From positions 200,693,156-200,757,155 of the forward strand of contig CM066037.1 of NCBI GenBank assembly GCA_033557465.1: a stretch of DNA of 64,000 nt. Reading direction: 5' to 3'. The position numbers and the translations under genes were made by a program. This document shows, one piece after another, positions 31,399 through 40,842 of this stretch. Source of the stretch: Ichthyophis bannanicus (Eukaryota > Chordata > Amphibia > Gymnophiona > Ichthyophiidae). Position 1 is the stretch's first letter. Each line of letters opens with the position of its first letter. A model generated the notes under the pieces. That model made no database searches. It had not been told where the DNA came from and worked only from the letters and a program-made list of their open reading frames with translations.

Positions 31399-31763
31399 TC
31401 TAAAACATCAGTCTTTACTACTATATGTTTGTCCATAGGGCCCAGCCCTGACACAGTCTTGCTGCCTTTCACTTTCCACTTCCCAGGCATTGTGTTATAG
31501 CCTATACTTAAGATACTTACTACATACAACACACACTTTCTTAGCAAACTGGCATCCCACGCTCCTCAGCGCTCCTAAGGGGCTCACAAGGGGCATAACA
31601 TTCCCCTTGTTACACGCCCCTTGGTGCACGCCACCAGCTGCGCGCTAAAGAGAGAGTTTTTATAAGCCCCCAGGGAGAGCAGTGTTAACCACTTCAATGC
31701 CAGGCTGCAGGCAGACACACACAGATGAGTTTTTCAGCGTCAAGCAGCAAAGGAACAGCTCCT
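31399..31763 (-). mobile_element. ORF1-only L1 element, 5' UTR and ORF1 start
   Basis: On the minus strand this contains a GC-rich leader and the ATG of ORF1 at 31490 (MPGKWKVKGSKTVSGLGP). The frame runs to 31399 and joins 22785 after removal of the hAT-ended element. The 5' boundary is set by the 14-bp duplication at 31764-31777. Confidence 0.75.
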
Positions 31764-31777
31764 GTTTTTTTCCATCC

Positions 31778-32205
31778 TGATTTCTTTCTTTGCCTCTTTC
31801 AGCTTTATCCAATATTCTTTTCTGTTTTCTTCTTTTTGTGATCTTCTGAATTCTGTGAATGCTGCCTTTTTGTCTTTATTTTTGCAGTCACTTTTTTGGA
31901 GAACCATATCTGTTTCCTTTTCCTCTTGCTTTATTTATTTTCCTTGCATATAAATCAGTTGCTCTTTTTATAGTTTCTTTCAATTTATCCATCTGCCTTT
32001 TTCACTTCCCTTATCTCCTCCCACCCTGCCAGCTCCCCCTTCAGATACTTTCCCATTTTACCAAAGTCAGAGTTTTTGAAATCTAGAACTCCGAGTTTGC
32101 TATGATTGGACTCTGCCTTGATTTTTACCTTGAACCACACTGTGTGGTTATCACTGCTGCTCAAGTGGGCACTCAGGCAGACATTAGACTGACTATCTCC
32201 ACTGG
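31778..32205 (-). pseudogene. CR1-like LINE ORF2, endonuclease end and linker
   Basis: Minus-strand translation gives SNVCLSAHLSSSDNHTVWFK, corresponding to the SDH block ending the APE-type endonuclease. Then come LGVLDFKNSDFGKMGKYLKG and a lysine-rich linker. It belongs to the same gene as 21139-21446 and 18045-18369. Several stops make it dead. Confidence 0.6.
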
Positions 32206-32330
32206 GGAGTACAAGTGAGTTTCCTGAAGAAAAATAATATCCATGTTGGCACTGCCAAGATAAAGCAATATTTTTTTCTGCTTAATTGGATTATTCAACC
32301 CCTTCATATTTTAAAGTACCACTCTTTAGG
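32206..32330 (-). pseudogene. L1-type ORF2 N-terminus
   Basis: Minus-strand frame: MKGLNNPIKQKKILLYLG, then MDIIFLQETHLY, the first endonuclease blocks of L1 ORF2 (compare NVKGINSP and RQETHL in the L1 at 51039). It stops abruptly at about 32206, where the CR1-like fragment starts. Confidence 0.7.
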
Positions 32331-33560
32331 CAACCAAAGTGAGACGATGTAACACTCCTCAATGAAGCCCATAGCAAGCATATGTCTTGCTAAAGGGCAC
32401 CTGCTCCAGCATTGTTGTAAGTAATAAAATTCCAAGACAGTCAGAGAAGCATCAAAAGCACAGCACAGCATCAAGACTACAACAGGCGACCCTATCAAGA
32501 AAATGACATGTTCGTGGCCCAGTAGAACCATCTACAATGACTAGCCACTCTAAGATGGCATCCCATGAATTACTTCCAATTCCCCAACCCATATTCCCCA
32601 GATCCCCACAAAAAACACTTGAAATAATCTCATTAGAGTATATACATCACCACAGCTGTACCCATCACACTCACACACACACTAGTGACCCTCAGATCAC
32701 AACCCTGCATCACTCTCTGCATACAGTCCCCATAATCATCCATCATCAATCATCTCATCCATTACAACAATCAGCAATCTACACTGTTCAATCCACTGCT
32801 ACCCAGCAATCAGTCCAGATCCTGCAATACCTGTCCAGATCAAAACACCCACTCTTCCCTCACTTCCAGTTATACCCCACGTCTCCATATATCATGCCTG
32901 TAACCTTACAAGGTCCATGATCTCATTTAACCTATCCACTCAACTCCCGATAGCTGGTCTCTACAAAAGGCAACTATGGCATCTGCTCCACACTCTGTCA
33001 GAGTTATTTGAGGACCACCCACAAGTTTCTAATTTACTCCCAACACCATCCTGCCCAACCTCTAAGCACCACTTCACTCACCCATGCAAACTAGTCTCTG
33101 ACCCAACTATTCAGGCCTACATTCCCCCTAAAATCCTGAGTCCAGTTCCATGCACACTCACTTCCCCCTCCGGCCACTCAGCCAATTCTGATCGCACACC
33201 ACTCATACAATTCCAACCATCAATAAAAAAAAACTTAGAAAATGATCAACCAGCAGACATCAGTATATACAAAAGGATCATGTAGGTCCATCTTAAGCAA
33301 ACAACCATCAAGTCACCAATGCCCAGTGTCAAAATCCTGAAGAAAGCAGTCAAGTCCAGCATGAGACTTCTTCCAATGAGTCCACTAATAAAAAGAAAGC
33401 CAGAAATGACTCTTATAGTGTTTCCCTGCATAACACACTCCTAGCTTCGTACATCTACCATCGCATGGCTGCAGCTCCATGGGATCAGTGCTCTTCCATC
33501 TCACCACCAGTCATCTCTGTCACAAACCCTAGGAGTGCAGCAGAGTCCTCCAAGCTGTGA
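32331..33560. other. Interval without recognisable gene
   Basis: This lies between L1 ORF2 and ORF1 remains (minus strand). It is C- and CA-rich (for example CACTCACACACACACTAG near 32680), with scattered open frames (32537-32920, 32917-33285) that lack motifs. It may be an unrecognised insertion, since a normal ORF1-ORF2 gap is much shorter (447 bp in the L1 at 51039). Confidence 0.4.
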
Positions 33561-33579
33561 ATCACATTATTTGGTGTGA

Positions 33580-34370
33580 CTATATAGGCAAGATAATACA
33601 TGCCTTAGAGTGTACTGGCCTCTTTCAATTGCTCTCTGCGTGCCAACAATCGTATTTGGTGGACCACTGTATTTTTATTCATATTCGGCAAAATAACTAC
33701 TGATTGGCCTTGGTAATGAAGAGAGGCTTTGAGCTTGGCCACTTGCAGAATCTTCTTTTACCTGTGGATACCTCAGCACTCTCAGGACTAGAGGTCAAGA
33801 AACTTGGCTCCCTCCGGCCAATGTAAAGGTGCATGATGGGCATCCTCCACCTCAAATATGTGCTCAAAATGAAGGTACAAAAATTCCAGAAGAAAGCATT
33901 TAACAAATGTAACAGGATCTGTGCCTTCTTCTCCTTTAGGGATCCCTAATACACATAAGTTATTCATACGTGTATAGTTATTCAGATCCTCTAGCTCACA
34001 CTCAAGTGCTGCAGTCCTTTTCACATTGCACTGTAATGAAAGAATTTCTTCTGAGTTTGCACCATTCAGTGTCTCTAAAATAGCTGCTACAAGCTGTAGC
34101 TGTTCTCACACTTGTGCAGTCTCAGTTTTTACCTCCTGAAGTGCTGCTTGATTATTTTTCATAAGATACAAGATTTGCCTCAGTAGTGCTGAGAGGGTGG
34201 CTTTCTCCTCTTTGTGGCCAGCCATCTTGCTGGAAGAAGGTGTCTCTGCTTTCAGCCTTTTGGGGTATGGATTAGATGATAAATCAAAGTCCAGCTTTCC
34301 AGCTTTTACAAAGTACATCTCTATCCATGATCTGGTAGCGAAAGGAACCCAAAGTATCAAGTTTAGTTAG
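33580..34370 (-). pseudogene. L1/Tx1-type ORF1
   Basis: Minus strand, two to three frames: ILYLMKNNQAALQEVKTE (coiled coil), ECELEDLNNYTRMNNLCV and LGIPKGEEGTDPVTF (RRM start). Then FEVEDAHHAPLHWPE and LKASLHYQGQSVVILPN (CTD). The order and motifs match the ORF1 at 51178-52026. Stops and frame changes show decay. Confidence 0.75.
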
Positions 34371-34379
34371 GGGAAGTTA

Positions 34380-35010
34380 TCAACCTAGAAGAAGTCCTCT
34401 AAAGAGCTTTCCCCGTAAGACTGCCATCCTCCTTCAGGTCCACTTGTGCCCCCTCATCGTTAGATTTTTAGTTGCAGTTTAAAGTACTGAGAATGATTTT
34501 TAGGATCTTGAAGTTGGAGGAACCACAGTATTTGATAGAATATGTGTCTGGGTGCTCTGTCTGCTCAAATCAAAATCTCCTATTATGCATACTAAGTCTG
34601 GAGGAGGGCCGCCTGTGTGACATCATGATAAAGCATTGCCATGTGGGGCTCCAGTCCTATGGAAGTCATTCCCTTTCAACTTCAGCTAGCCTTCAGATTT
34701 TGAGAAAAAAGGTAAAGCATGGCTCTTTAAGCAGGCTCTTCTCCAGGGGTTTTGCACTGCTTATTTTATAGCGGAGGTTTAGGGGTACTTTATTTGTATG
34801 ATGTTTTATAATTATTTGCATCTAGCCATTATAATTTATAGGGTGAATATTTAACCACAGTAGTCAACATTTTTTTTTAAACGATGGCTGTCACAAATGA
34901 AAACTTTCTTAGAAATACTGAGATTGTTTAAGTGAAAAGGTAAAGGATGGCTTTAGAAGAAACAACAGCAAAACCAGCAAAAACAACAGAAGAACCAACA
35001 GCAAAATCAA
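34380..35010. other. No firm feature; possible LINE C-terminal scrap
   Basis: Around 34660-34790 the plus frame contains STSASLQILRKKVKHGSLSR, reminiscent of the FRKKLKTWLF tail of L2-like ORF2, but the match is short and isolated. The rest is AT-rich and without motifs. Confidence 0.3.
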
Positions 35011-35342
35011 CCGATATTTAGATGGGCTTATGCTGATATTCTCTGGCACTATACGGATAGCACCGCTTCATATCCCCACAGCAGTAAAGACACCTGCTTA
35101 ATTCTGGGTTGTGGGCAGTGCTTAGGCAGTCTCGGCAACTATCCGGTTAATGGCAATATTCTGCTGCTAGAGATTGCTAAACAGCATAAAGTTAGGACAT
35201 GTCAGTCGCTGTCCTAACTTTATGCTGTTTTGCTATCTGGTTTGCAGTTCGATATTACCACTAATCAGATAGCAAATCTGGCCAGCAGCAAAATTGGATA
35301 TTCAGCACTGAATGACAGATAAACTCTGGGCTAAATATCCGG
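35011..35342. mobile_element. MITE with internal hairpin
   Basis: The ends are inverted (CCGATATTTAG at the left, CTAAATATCCGG at the right). A hairpin with ~21-bp arms (AAACAGCATAAAGTTAGGACA) is centred near 35210. Words GGATATTCAGCACTGAAT link it to the sequences at 38012 and 50168. No target duplication was recognised. Confidence 0.55.
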
Positions 35343-35409
35343 TTTCACTTTTAGCACAGAGGTCAGGTGTTTTAAAACATGCTTCTTGCCTTTGACTCTG
35401 TTCAACATA

Positions 35410-35556
35410 AAAACTGCCCCAAGGGAGCTCATTATTTCCAACCTGGAGACTGGATACTGGCAAAAGCATACCACCAGCACATGCTAAAACCACTGTGGGA
35501 GGGACTGTTCCAAGTACTTCTGACAACACCAGGGCAGCCAAGGCCCTAGCAGCAGG
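35410..35556 (+). pseudogene. Endogenous retrovirus pol, integrase C-terminal fragment
   Basis: A short plus-strand frame carries the retroviral integrase C-terminal pattern (a FQPGDW-type start, then a QVLLTTP block), closest by eye to gammaretrovirus-like elements. Only this end of pol is present; upstream pol is absent and replaced by a MITE. It ends in a stop and frame change. Degenerate and not functional. Confidence 0.6.
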
Positions 35557-37038
35557 AGAGGGAGAGGAGAAGACTCCTGAAGGTAAAGTTGAAGAAGATA
35601 CACAAATGACTGTGCGCTGCCATCCATTTGCCAAACCTGCTGATGTAGAATCCCCTTGGCTAATTGGCAAACTGGGAAGCCTAGAATGGACTGGATTTTT
35701 AGTTCTATGTTTAATTTCTGTTATCATTGTAATCTTGCTGTTCTTATTTACTTAATTTGTTGCTCTTTCTCCTTTTGTTGTACATTAGTAAGCCTACCCC
35801 TGATGAGACTATCCCAGCCCTCCTTGAGTATAACAAGAAAAACTAGCTGGCAGGAAGAAAGAAATTACACTGAATGCCCTTCCAATTTGGCAACAATGTT
35901 TCTTCCCACTTCCAGCTCTTGTGAATATACTGAAATATTGGTAACTTCTAGACCCCAGTGTAAGGACAACACTTCTCTTTGATTTACATGATACCTCTTT
36001 GGCTAAACTGATGCCCTCACCAGAATATTTTTGGACACTGGAAAAAGAAAAACATTTTGCATATGAGATTGTTAAAAGGAGCAGCAAAAGCTACTACAGG
36101 AAACTGTTATGCTTGTGCCCATGTTCCTTCTCACCAGCAAGGGGGAGTCCCTTTAATTGGGGTGGAGGTAGATCTGATATCTTATGATGCCAATAACTTT
36201 ATCCCTACACTACCTTTTAATACTAGCTCCTTTTTCCTTTCCTTAGCGAATCTTGGCCATGAGACCTTGTTCTTTCAAAAAGGATAGGACAGGTCAGAAA
36301 TTAGGAAAAAGTATCTGCACTTATATAAATGAAACTAATTGGTGTACAGTTATTGCAAATCATATTGTCTTTATCAAAAATGCTATGTAACGTATGGTTA
36401 ATATGGCTAAATTGGACATCTCTGCCTTTAAGGGTGGTATTCAGTCTTTTTAAAGTATCCTTGCAAATGTATTGTGGTGTTGGATGATCTTAAGTATGTT
36501 TTTCTTGATGTTGGTCAGTGTGAGGAGTTTTTGATCAGCAAGGAATCTTCGTGAAGGGTTTCTTTCTTCTTTTTCCATGTATAATTGGGCTAAATGTATT
36601 TTGGATCCTGCTGTTCTTTAAATTGTCTTTAATTCAAGTGATTGTCCCCTTGATGTGGACTTGATGTTGTATTTTCTTTTTATCTTATAATAAAGATTTA
36701 TTTAAAACTTAAAAAAAAGGGTGGTATTCAGGTAGGTGCTTGGTGGAGCACTTTTACTTCCTGGTTCTCTGGCCTTGGCTCTGGCTTACGTGGCCTCCTT
36801 ATAGCTGCTCTCAGTCTGGGAATTGCTGTCATTTTTGGCTGCTATCTCTTCTCTTTTATTATTGGTTGCTGCCATAAATATTTAACTCATGCATCCACTA
36901 CCACAATGATTCTCATCCCAAAAGGCAGTTCTGCCAGATATACTGCTCTCCTTCTGATCCTGCATGACCCTGCCTCTTATGATGGTTCTGTAATCCCAGA
37001 AGGCTTTCAGCTGGTGGCTCTAAGGCACTCTGAATGAA
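35557..37038 (+). pseudogene. Endogenous retrovirus env remains
   Basis: Frames in several phases occupy the position expected for env, between pol and the 3' LTR. A hydrophobic segment near 35690-35750 (GFLVLCLISVIIVILL) and a C-terminal transmembrane-like segment near 36800-36880 followed by two cysteines (CCHKYL) are visible. Stops, frame changes and an L1 retrocopy at 36445-36716 break it. Assignment rests mostly on position. Confidence 0.5.
36445..36716 (+). mobile_element. L1 ORF1 3'-end retrocopy with 15-bp TSD
   Basis: A short insertion ends in AATAAAGATTTATTT and an A-run. AAGGGTGGTATTCAG flanks both sides (36430-36444 and 36717-36731). Its first part corresponds to the end of an L1-type ORF1 (YVFLDVGQCEEFLISKE in a shifted frame, as in LLISKEMIAP of the ORF1 ending at 21729). 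This is a 5'-truncated ORF1-only type retrocopy. Confidence 0.8.
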
Positions 37039-37048
37039 GTGTGCTTCA

Positions 37049-37056
37049 GGGGGGAA
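37049..37056 (+). promoter_or_regulatory. Polypurine tract of the endogenous retrovirus
   Basis: GGGGGGAA directly precedes the LTR start TGTTGGG, the expected position and composition for the plus-strand primer of a retrovirus. Confidence 0.65.
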
Positions 37057-37795
37057 TGTTGGGATGAAGCAGGTTGAAGCCCACTTCATACCATGTCCCA
37101 AAAGCAGTCCTGTGGCCTGTTCTGACAGAGTGACCTGAAGCAGTCTTGTAGCAAGAGCCTAATTAAATGTGGCCATTGTCTTGCTACTGGGCAGATTTCA
37201 GAGAGCCGTTGTGTCTGGTCAGGCAGGTCAGGAGAAGTAAGTGACAGTTGGTTGAGACACATTGTGGCAGCAGGTTAAGTACGGGACATGCAGAAACAGG
37301 AAATATGCCCACCACAGACTAGACAGGGGGAGGGAAAAGGAGGTAGAGACAAGCTAGAGACAAAATGGAGGAGAATTGATAGCACAAACTGCCATAATTT
37401 GCAGAAGTCTGTAAGTCTGTAAACTGCTTGCACAGGAAACAGAGCTAACCTAATCAATAGAAACATATCACAGTAAAAGGTCCTAACCACAGCTAAGTGA
37501 CAGGCTGAAATAATATTTATAAGAACTAGATATCATTTGGTGGGGGGGGGGGGGGGGGAATTGGAGACAAACAGGATTCATACAGAGAGTCTGTGCTTGG
37601 TAGCTCAGCTTCCATTCTCTTTGTCCCCTAACCTCTGACTCAGGCAAACTGTATTGTTTAAGAAAATAATTCTGCCTTTGTCTTTTTGGCTAAGATTGTA
37701 ACTGATTGGGCATAATAAATATCTCATTTCCTTCCAAGTGTCTGATTCTGATTTGGAAAAGTGAGAGGTCAATCTTATATCTTTGGGGTACAACA
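37057..37795 (+). mobile_element. Retroviral 3' LTR
   Basis: It starts TGTTG and ends CAACA, with the polypurine tract immediately upstream. A TATA-like ATTTATAAG lies near 37515, a run of about 17 G at about 37542-37558, and a poly(A) signal AATAAA near 37713. About 739 bp. The matching 5' LTR is not in the window. The outer end is inferred from the inverted pentamer. Confidence 0.65.
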
Positions 37796-38011
37796 CAGCA
37801 GTCTTAGTCAACTAAAATCCCCAAGAGGCCCCAAGGCATGTGCTGTGTAGCACTACTGCAGTCATACAGCCATTGAGCTGAGTGAGAAATTAGCTTTTCT
37901 CTGAACACACTATGATTTCTGTGTTAGTCAGATTTGTAATATAAATTCCTTACAAAGAGAAAACAAGAAGATTTCAAGATGACTCTATGAATTGGCACAG
38001 AGATAATGGGT
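37796..38011. other. No feature recognised
   Basis: Short AT-rich flank between the LTR and the next MITE. No frame or repeat is supported. Confidence 0.4.
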
Positions 38012-38703
38012 CCAATATTCAAAGGGATTAACATGGTTAGCAGATCTGCTGCCGGTGCTAAGCCCTCTATCCAGGATATTCAGCAGCACTAACATGGTGG
38101 GTACCACTGAATATCCCTGGGTGCCATCACTGCACGCCCCGATGCTAACCATGGTGGGGGGGGGAGGGGGAGGGTCAGGAGGCAGCACCTGGCCAAAATG
38201 GGCAGTGGCAATATTGAGCCACTGCCTGGTTATGGCAAAGTGGTGAAAGTAAGGTGCAGCAAAGGCAGGTTGAACTTTCACCTCAGAAGCTAATTGGGCA
38301 GAGCAGGACCGTACCGAGCCCTGTGCGAGCGGTGCAGCCGCAGAGGGCGCAAAGACTTAAGGGATGCATTTTGGCTCTCAGCTGTTGCCTGTCGCCGCCA
38401 CTTTGGCGGCAGCAGGCAGTGGTAGAGAGCCAAAATGCGCCCCTTAAGTCTTCTCGCCGGCACACTAAGCAGGTCTGGTCTCTCCGGGAGGGTCCAGACC
38501 TGCTTAGTGTGCCGGCGAGTTGCACATCGGGCGCGTGCCTCTTCTCTCCTGCCCTCATAAAGTGGCTAGATGGAGGTGCGGGAGGGGGGGGGCGCGCCCG
38601 ATATGCAACTCGCACAGGGTGCTTTCACCATTGGTACGACCCTGGGGCAGAGGCTGAATATCGTCGCTGCCTGGTTAGCTTTCTGGCAATCCGGGAATAT
38701 TAG
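38012..38703. mobile_element. GATATTCAG-type DNA element, split by a hAT MITE
   Basis: The sequence contains CCAATATTCAAAGGG at its left end and repeated GATATTCAGCAG and CACTGAATATCCC words, like the elements at 35011 and 50168. It is interrupted by the hAT MITE at 38304-38644. The right limit, near CCGGGAATATTAG, is approximate. Confidence 0.5.
38304..38644. mobile_element. hAT-type MITE with perfect 8-bp TSD and nested hairpins
   Basis: It begins CAGGACCGTACC and ends GGTACGACCCTG. GGGCAGAG is duplicated at 38296-38303 and 38645-38652. Three adjacent hairpins fill it: 38354-38453 (GACTTAAGGGATGC arms), 38454-38519 (CTCGCCGGCACACTAAGC arms) and 38520-38610 (TGCACATCGGGCGCG arms). No coding capacity. 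Confidence 0.85.
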
Positions 38704-39109
38704 TGTGGCTTTTGCCTAAACCCATGCTAAAAGGCCCTAATATGGCACCTTGGCCCCTAGCAATACTAGGATGAGACCACTGCTTGGGGTCACGGGTGCT
38801 ATTTTGAAGTTGGTGCTGGCCTAGACAGGAACAAGTGAGGATCACTCCTGTATGGGTCCCATTAGACCACCAGGGAGGATTAAAGGTAGGCCTAGGGATG
38901 CCTTCAGGGGGCTGGAGGGTCTTCAGGAGAGGGATTCTTAATCAGGGTCTGGTTTCAGGATATCCTAAGGGAGCAACTTTGAATGTGGCTTGTGGTAGGC
39001 TGGAGTCTGTATGAGGAGGGGTATCTTTTGGGGAGGGGAGCCATGACTCCTTGCTGGTGCTGAAAGGAGGGGAACCCCAGACCACAGATTTTTTTTTTTT
39101 AAAGCACCA
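38704..39109. other. No feature recognised
   Basis: Non-coding stretch with no convincing frame or terminal repeat. It ends in a T-run at about 39089-39100. Confidence 0.4.
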
Positions 39110-39391
39110 GTCTCTTTAAAAATGCAACAGGAGCACTGGACCATGTGTTAGCAATCCGATGCTCACGGGAGGAAAAATAATAAAGGAATAACATAGCTTG
39201 CACTGTTCAATGCAAGTTGCGTTATTCCATTTGCATCATAATGAGGTGCTTTGCAATTATGAAGTAACATGTTTTAGGGTAAATTAATGTGCATTCAGGT
39301 AAAATAACGCATACTTTTGCTCTTTTAACGCACATTAAGGGCAAATTTGCAAGTGTTATTCCTTTAACACACTTTAGTAAATCCCCCTTAA
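39110..39391. mobile_element. Harbinger-like MITE fragment
   Basis: Contains GGAATAACATAGC, a mirrored TTGCGTTATTCC, several TAACGCA words and a right end CACTTTAGTAAATCCCCC. This resembles the GTTTAGTAAACATACCCC terminus of the long element. The left end is unclear. Confidence 0.4.
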
Positions 39392-39652
39392 TTTCATGCC
39401 AAGAGAGGCAGAAAATCCTTAAGTACCAAGAAATACAATCAGAGACCACGAAAATGTGGCACACATATTTCCCATTGTATTGGGCAGTACTGACCTTATC
39501 AAAAGCAATTTCCAAGCACATGATGACAAATTGCCTGTAAAAATGACATCCCATGAACTCCTGAAGGAAGCTGTCTTTAGAAAAAGCGAGTGCAACGCTG
39601 AGCATTAATAGTACATTTGAGAGACTGAGATTATACTCTACATACCTTAGCA
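39392..39652. other. No feature recognised
   Basis: Unique-looking sequence upstream of the possible exon. No repeat family could be assigned, so it may be host DNA. Confidence 0.35.
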
Positions 39653-39982
39653 GTGAGGTTCATTATTGTCATGGTATGTGTAAAACTGACAAATAAATTT
39701 CTTCACAGAGCTACCCCAGATAATAATCAAATTGAAAAAGATGGACGAAGAGCTCATGAAACAATATTCTTTGCTTGCCAACTGTTTAAGTTAAGACTTC
39801 ATTGTCATTTACTGTCCCTCTATACTGCTAGGGATAATTCCCTTGCTATTAGGGGATATAGTAATGATTCAACTATCGCGAGACAGAATAACGCCTTACA
39901 CCTTTTATTTGGTGGCTGCAGGTACTCATGCAAATGTGTTCATGTGCAAAAATATATTGTTATAAACTTTTCTTTATATTAA
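39653..39982 (+). CDS. Possible host exon (unrecognised)
   Basis: An open frame of 109 codons sits in sequence with no recognised repeat. A plausible acceptor (TTTCTTCACAG, ending 39708) and a donor (CTGCAG then GTACTC, at 39921/39922) would delimit a 213-nt exon, a multiple of three. The product contains DGRRAHETIFFACQLFKL and SLYTARDNSLAIRGYSND, which I do not recognise. A second open stretch at 40079-40265 does not continue in phase. Could be chance. Confidence 0.25.
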   Translation: MRFIIVMVCVKLTNKFLHRATPDNNQIEKDGRRAHETIFFACQLFKLRLHCHLLSLYTARDNSLAIRGYSNDSTIARQNNALHLLFGGCRYSCKCVHVQKYIVINFSLY

Positions 39983-40262
39983 AATGACTTGTTTTTAATA
40001 TTATATTAAAATCAATTGTTTGACTGAGTCCTTAGGATACCATGCTTTGTTTTATATGTAAAACTGACCCCTTTGTAGATACTCCTTGCAAGAGAAGTAA
40101 GCCCAGTATTGGAAGCTTCAGCTCATGGCAGTGGACCACAACAGACTGACCACCACAAAACCAAGGCCTGCAGGTCTGAAGTGACCCGGCTGGGACAGTG
40201 GGCAAACATCTACAGAAACATCAACGGCTGTCTTGACTGGCTACTGTTCACGTCTGCATATG

Positions 40263-40842
40263 TATTGGATAGATTTATTTATTTATTTTATTTAACAGTT
40301 TTTCTATACTGCACTCTTCAATATCAGTGCGGTTTACAAATAACAAATTCTGCAAAGACCAGGGGAACAGCTTTGCACATACAGAGAACAGGATCTTTTA
40401 ACTTGGAGCTGAACTAGTGAACTATTTACATAACCGACCACTCAAGTTGTGGTAGGGTAACTATTTACAGGTTATACATTAAGCACAAACAGGGTAGAAG
40501 GGATGAGTCTTAACAGATAGTAAAATCAACAATGTGGGTTAATAGCCGATTATTAGGTGCAGGTTAATGAGTAAGATGTTTGACTAACCTGGGTCCGTTG
40601 TAAGTAGTTGGGTACAGCCTGAGTGAGTTGGGAAGTGAGACATGGCTGTGTTGTGTTTGCTGAGCGAAGTGTAAGGTAAACACTTGGTGTTTAAGAGCTT
40701 TCCTGAATTGAAATAGGTTTTTTATAGCTCTGATGTGTGGAGGGAGGTTATTCCAGCATCTTGGTGCATAGAAGGCGAAGATTCTGTTAATGGTAGTCTG
40801 TGTACATCTTGTAGATTCATTAGGTATAACTAATGTATTAGT
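40263..40842 (-). pseudogene. L2-like LINE, 3' part (minus)
   Basis: Minus strand: NRIFAFYAPRCWNNLPPHIR and FRKALKHQVFTLHFA form the L2 C-terminal block. A 3' UTR follows down to an ATTTATTTATTTT tail at about 40268-40280. The upstream part of the same gene lies at 42500-42710; the plus-strand L2 at 40843-42499 is inserted between them. Confidence 0.75.

Noticed and set aside
40079..40265. A second exon following 39709-39921 (frame LLAREVSPVLEASAHGSG).
   Set aside because: The donor at 39921 leaves phase 2, and joining to 40079 in that phase meets a stop after about six codons. It could only work with another donor.
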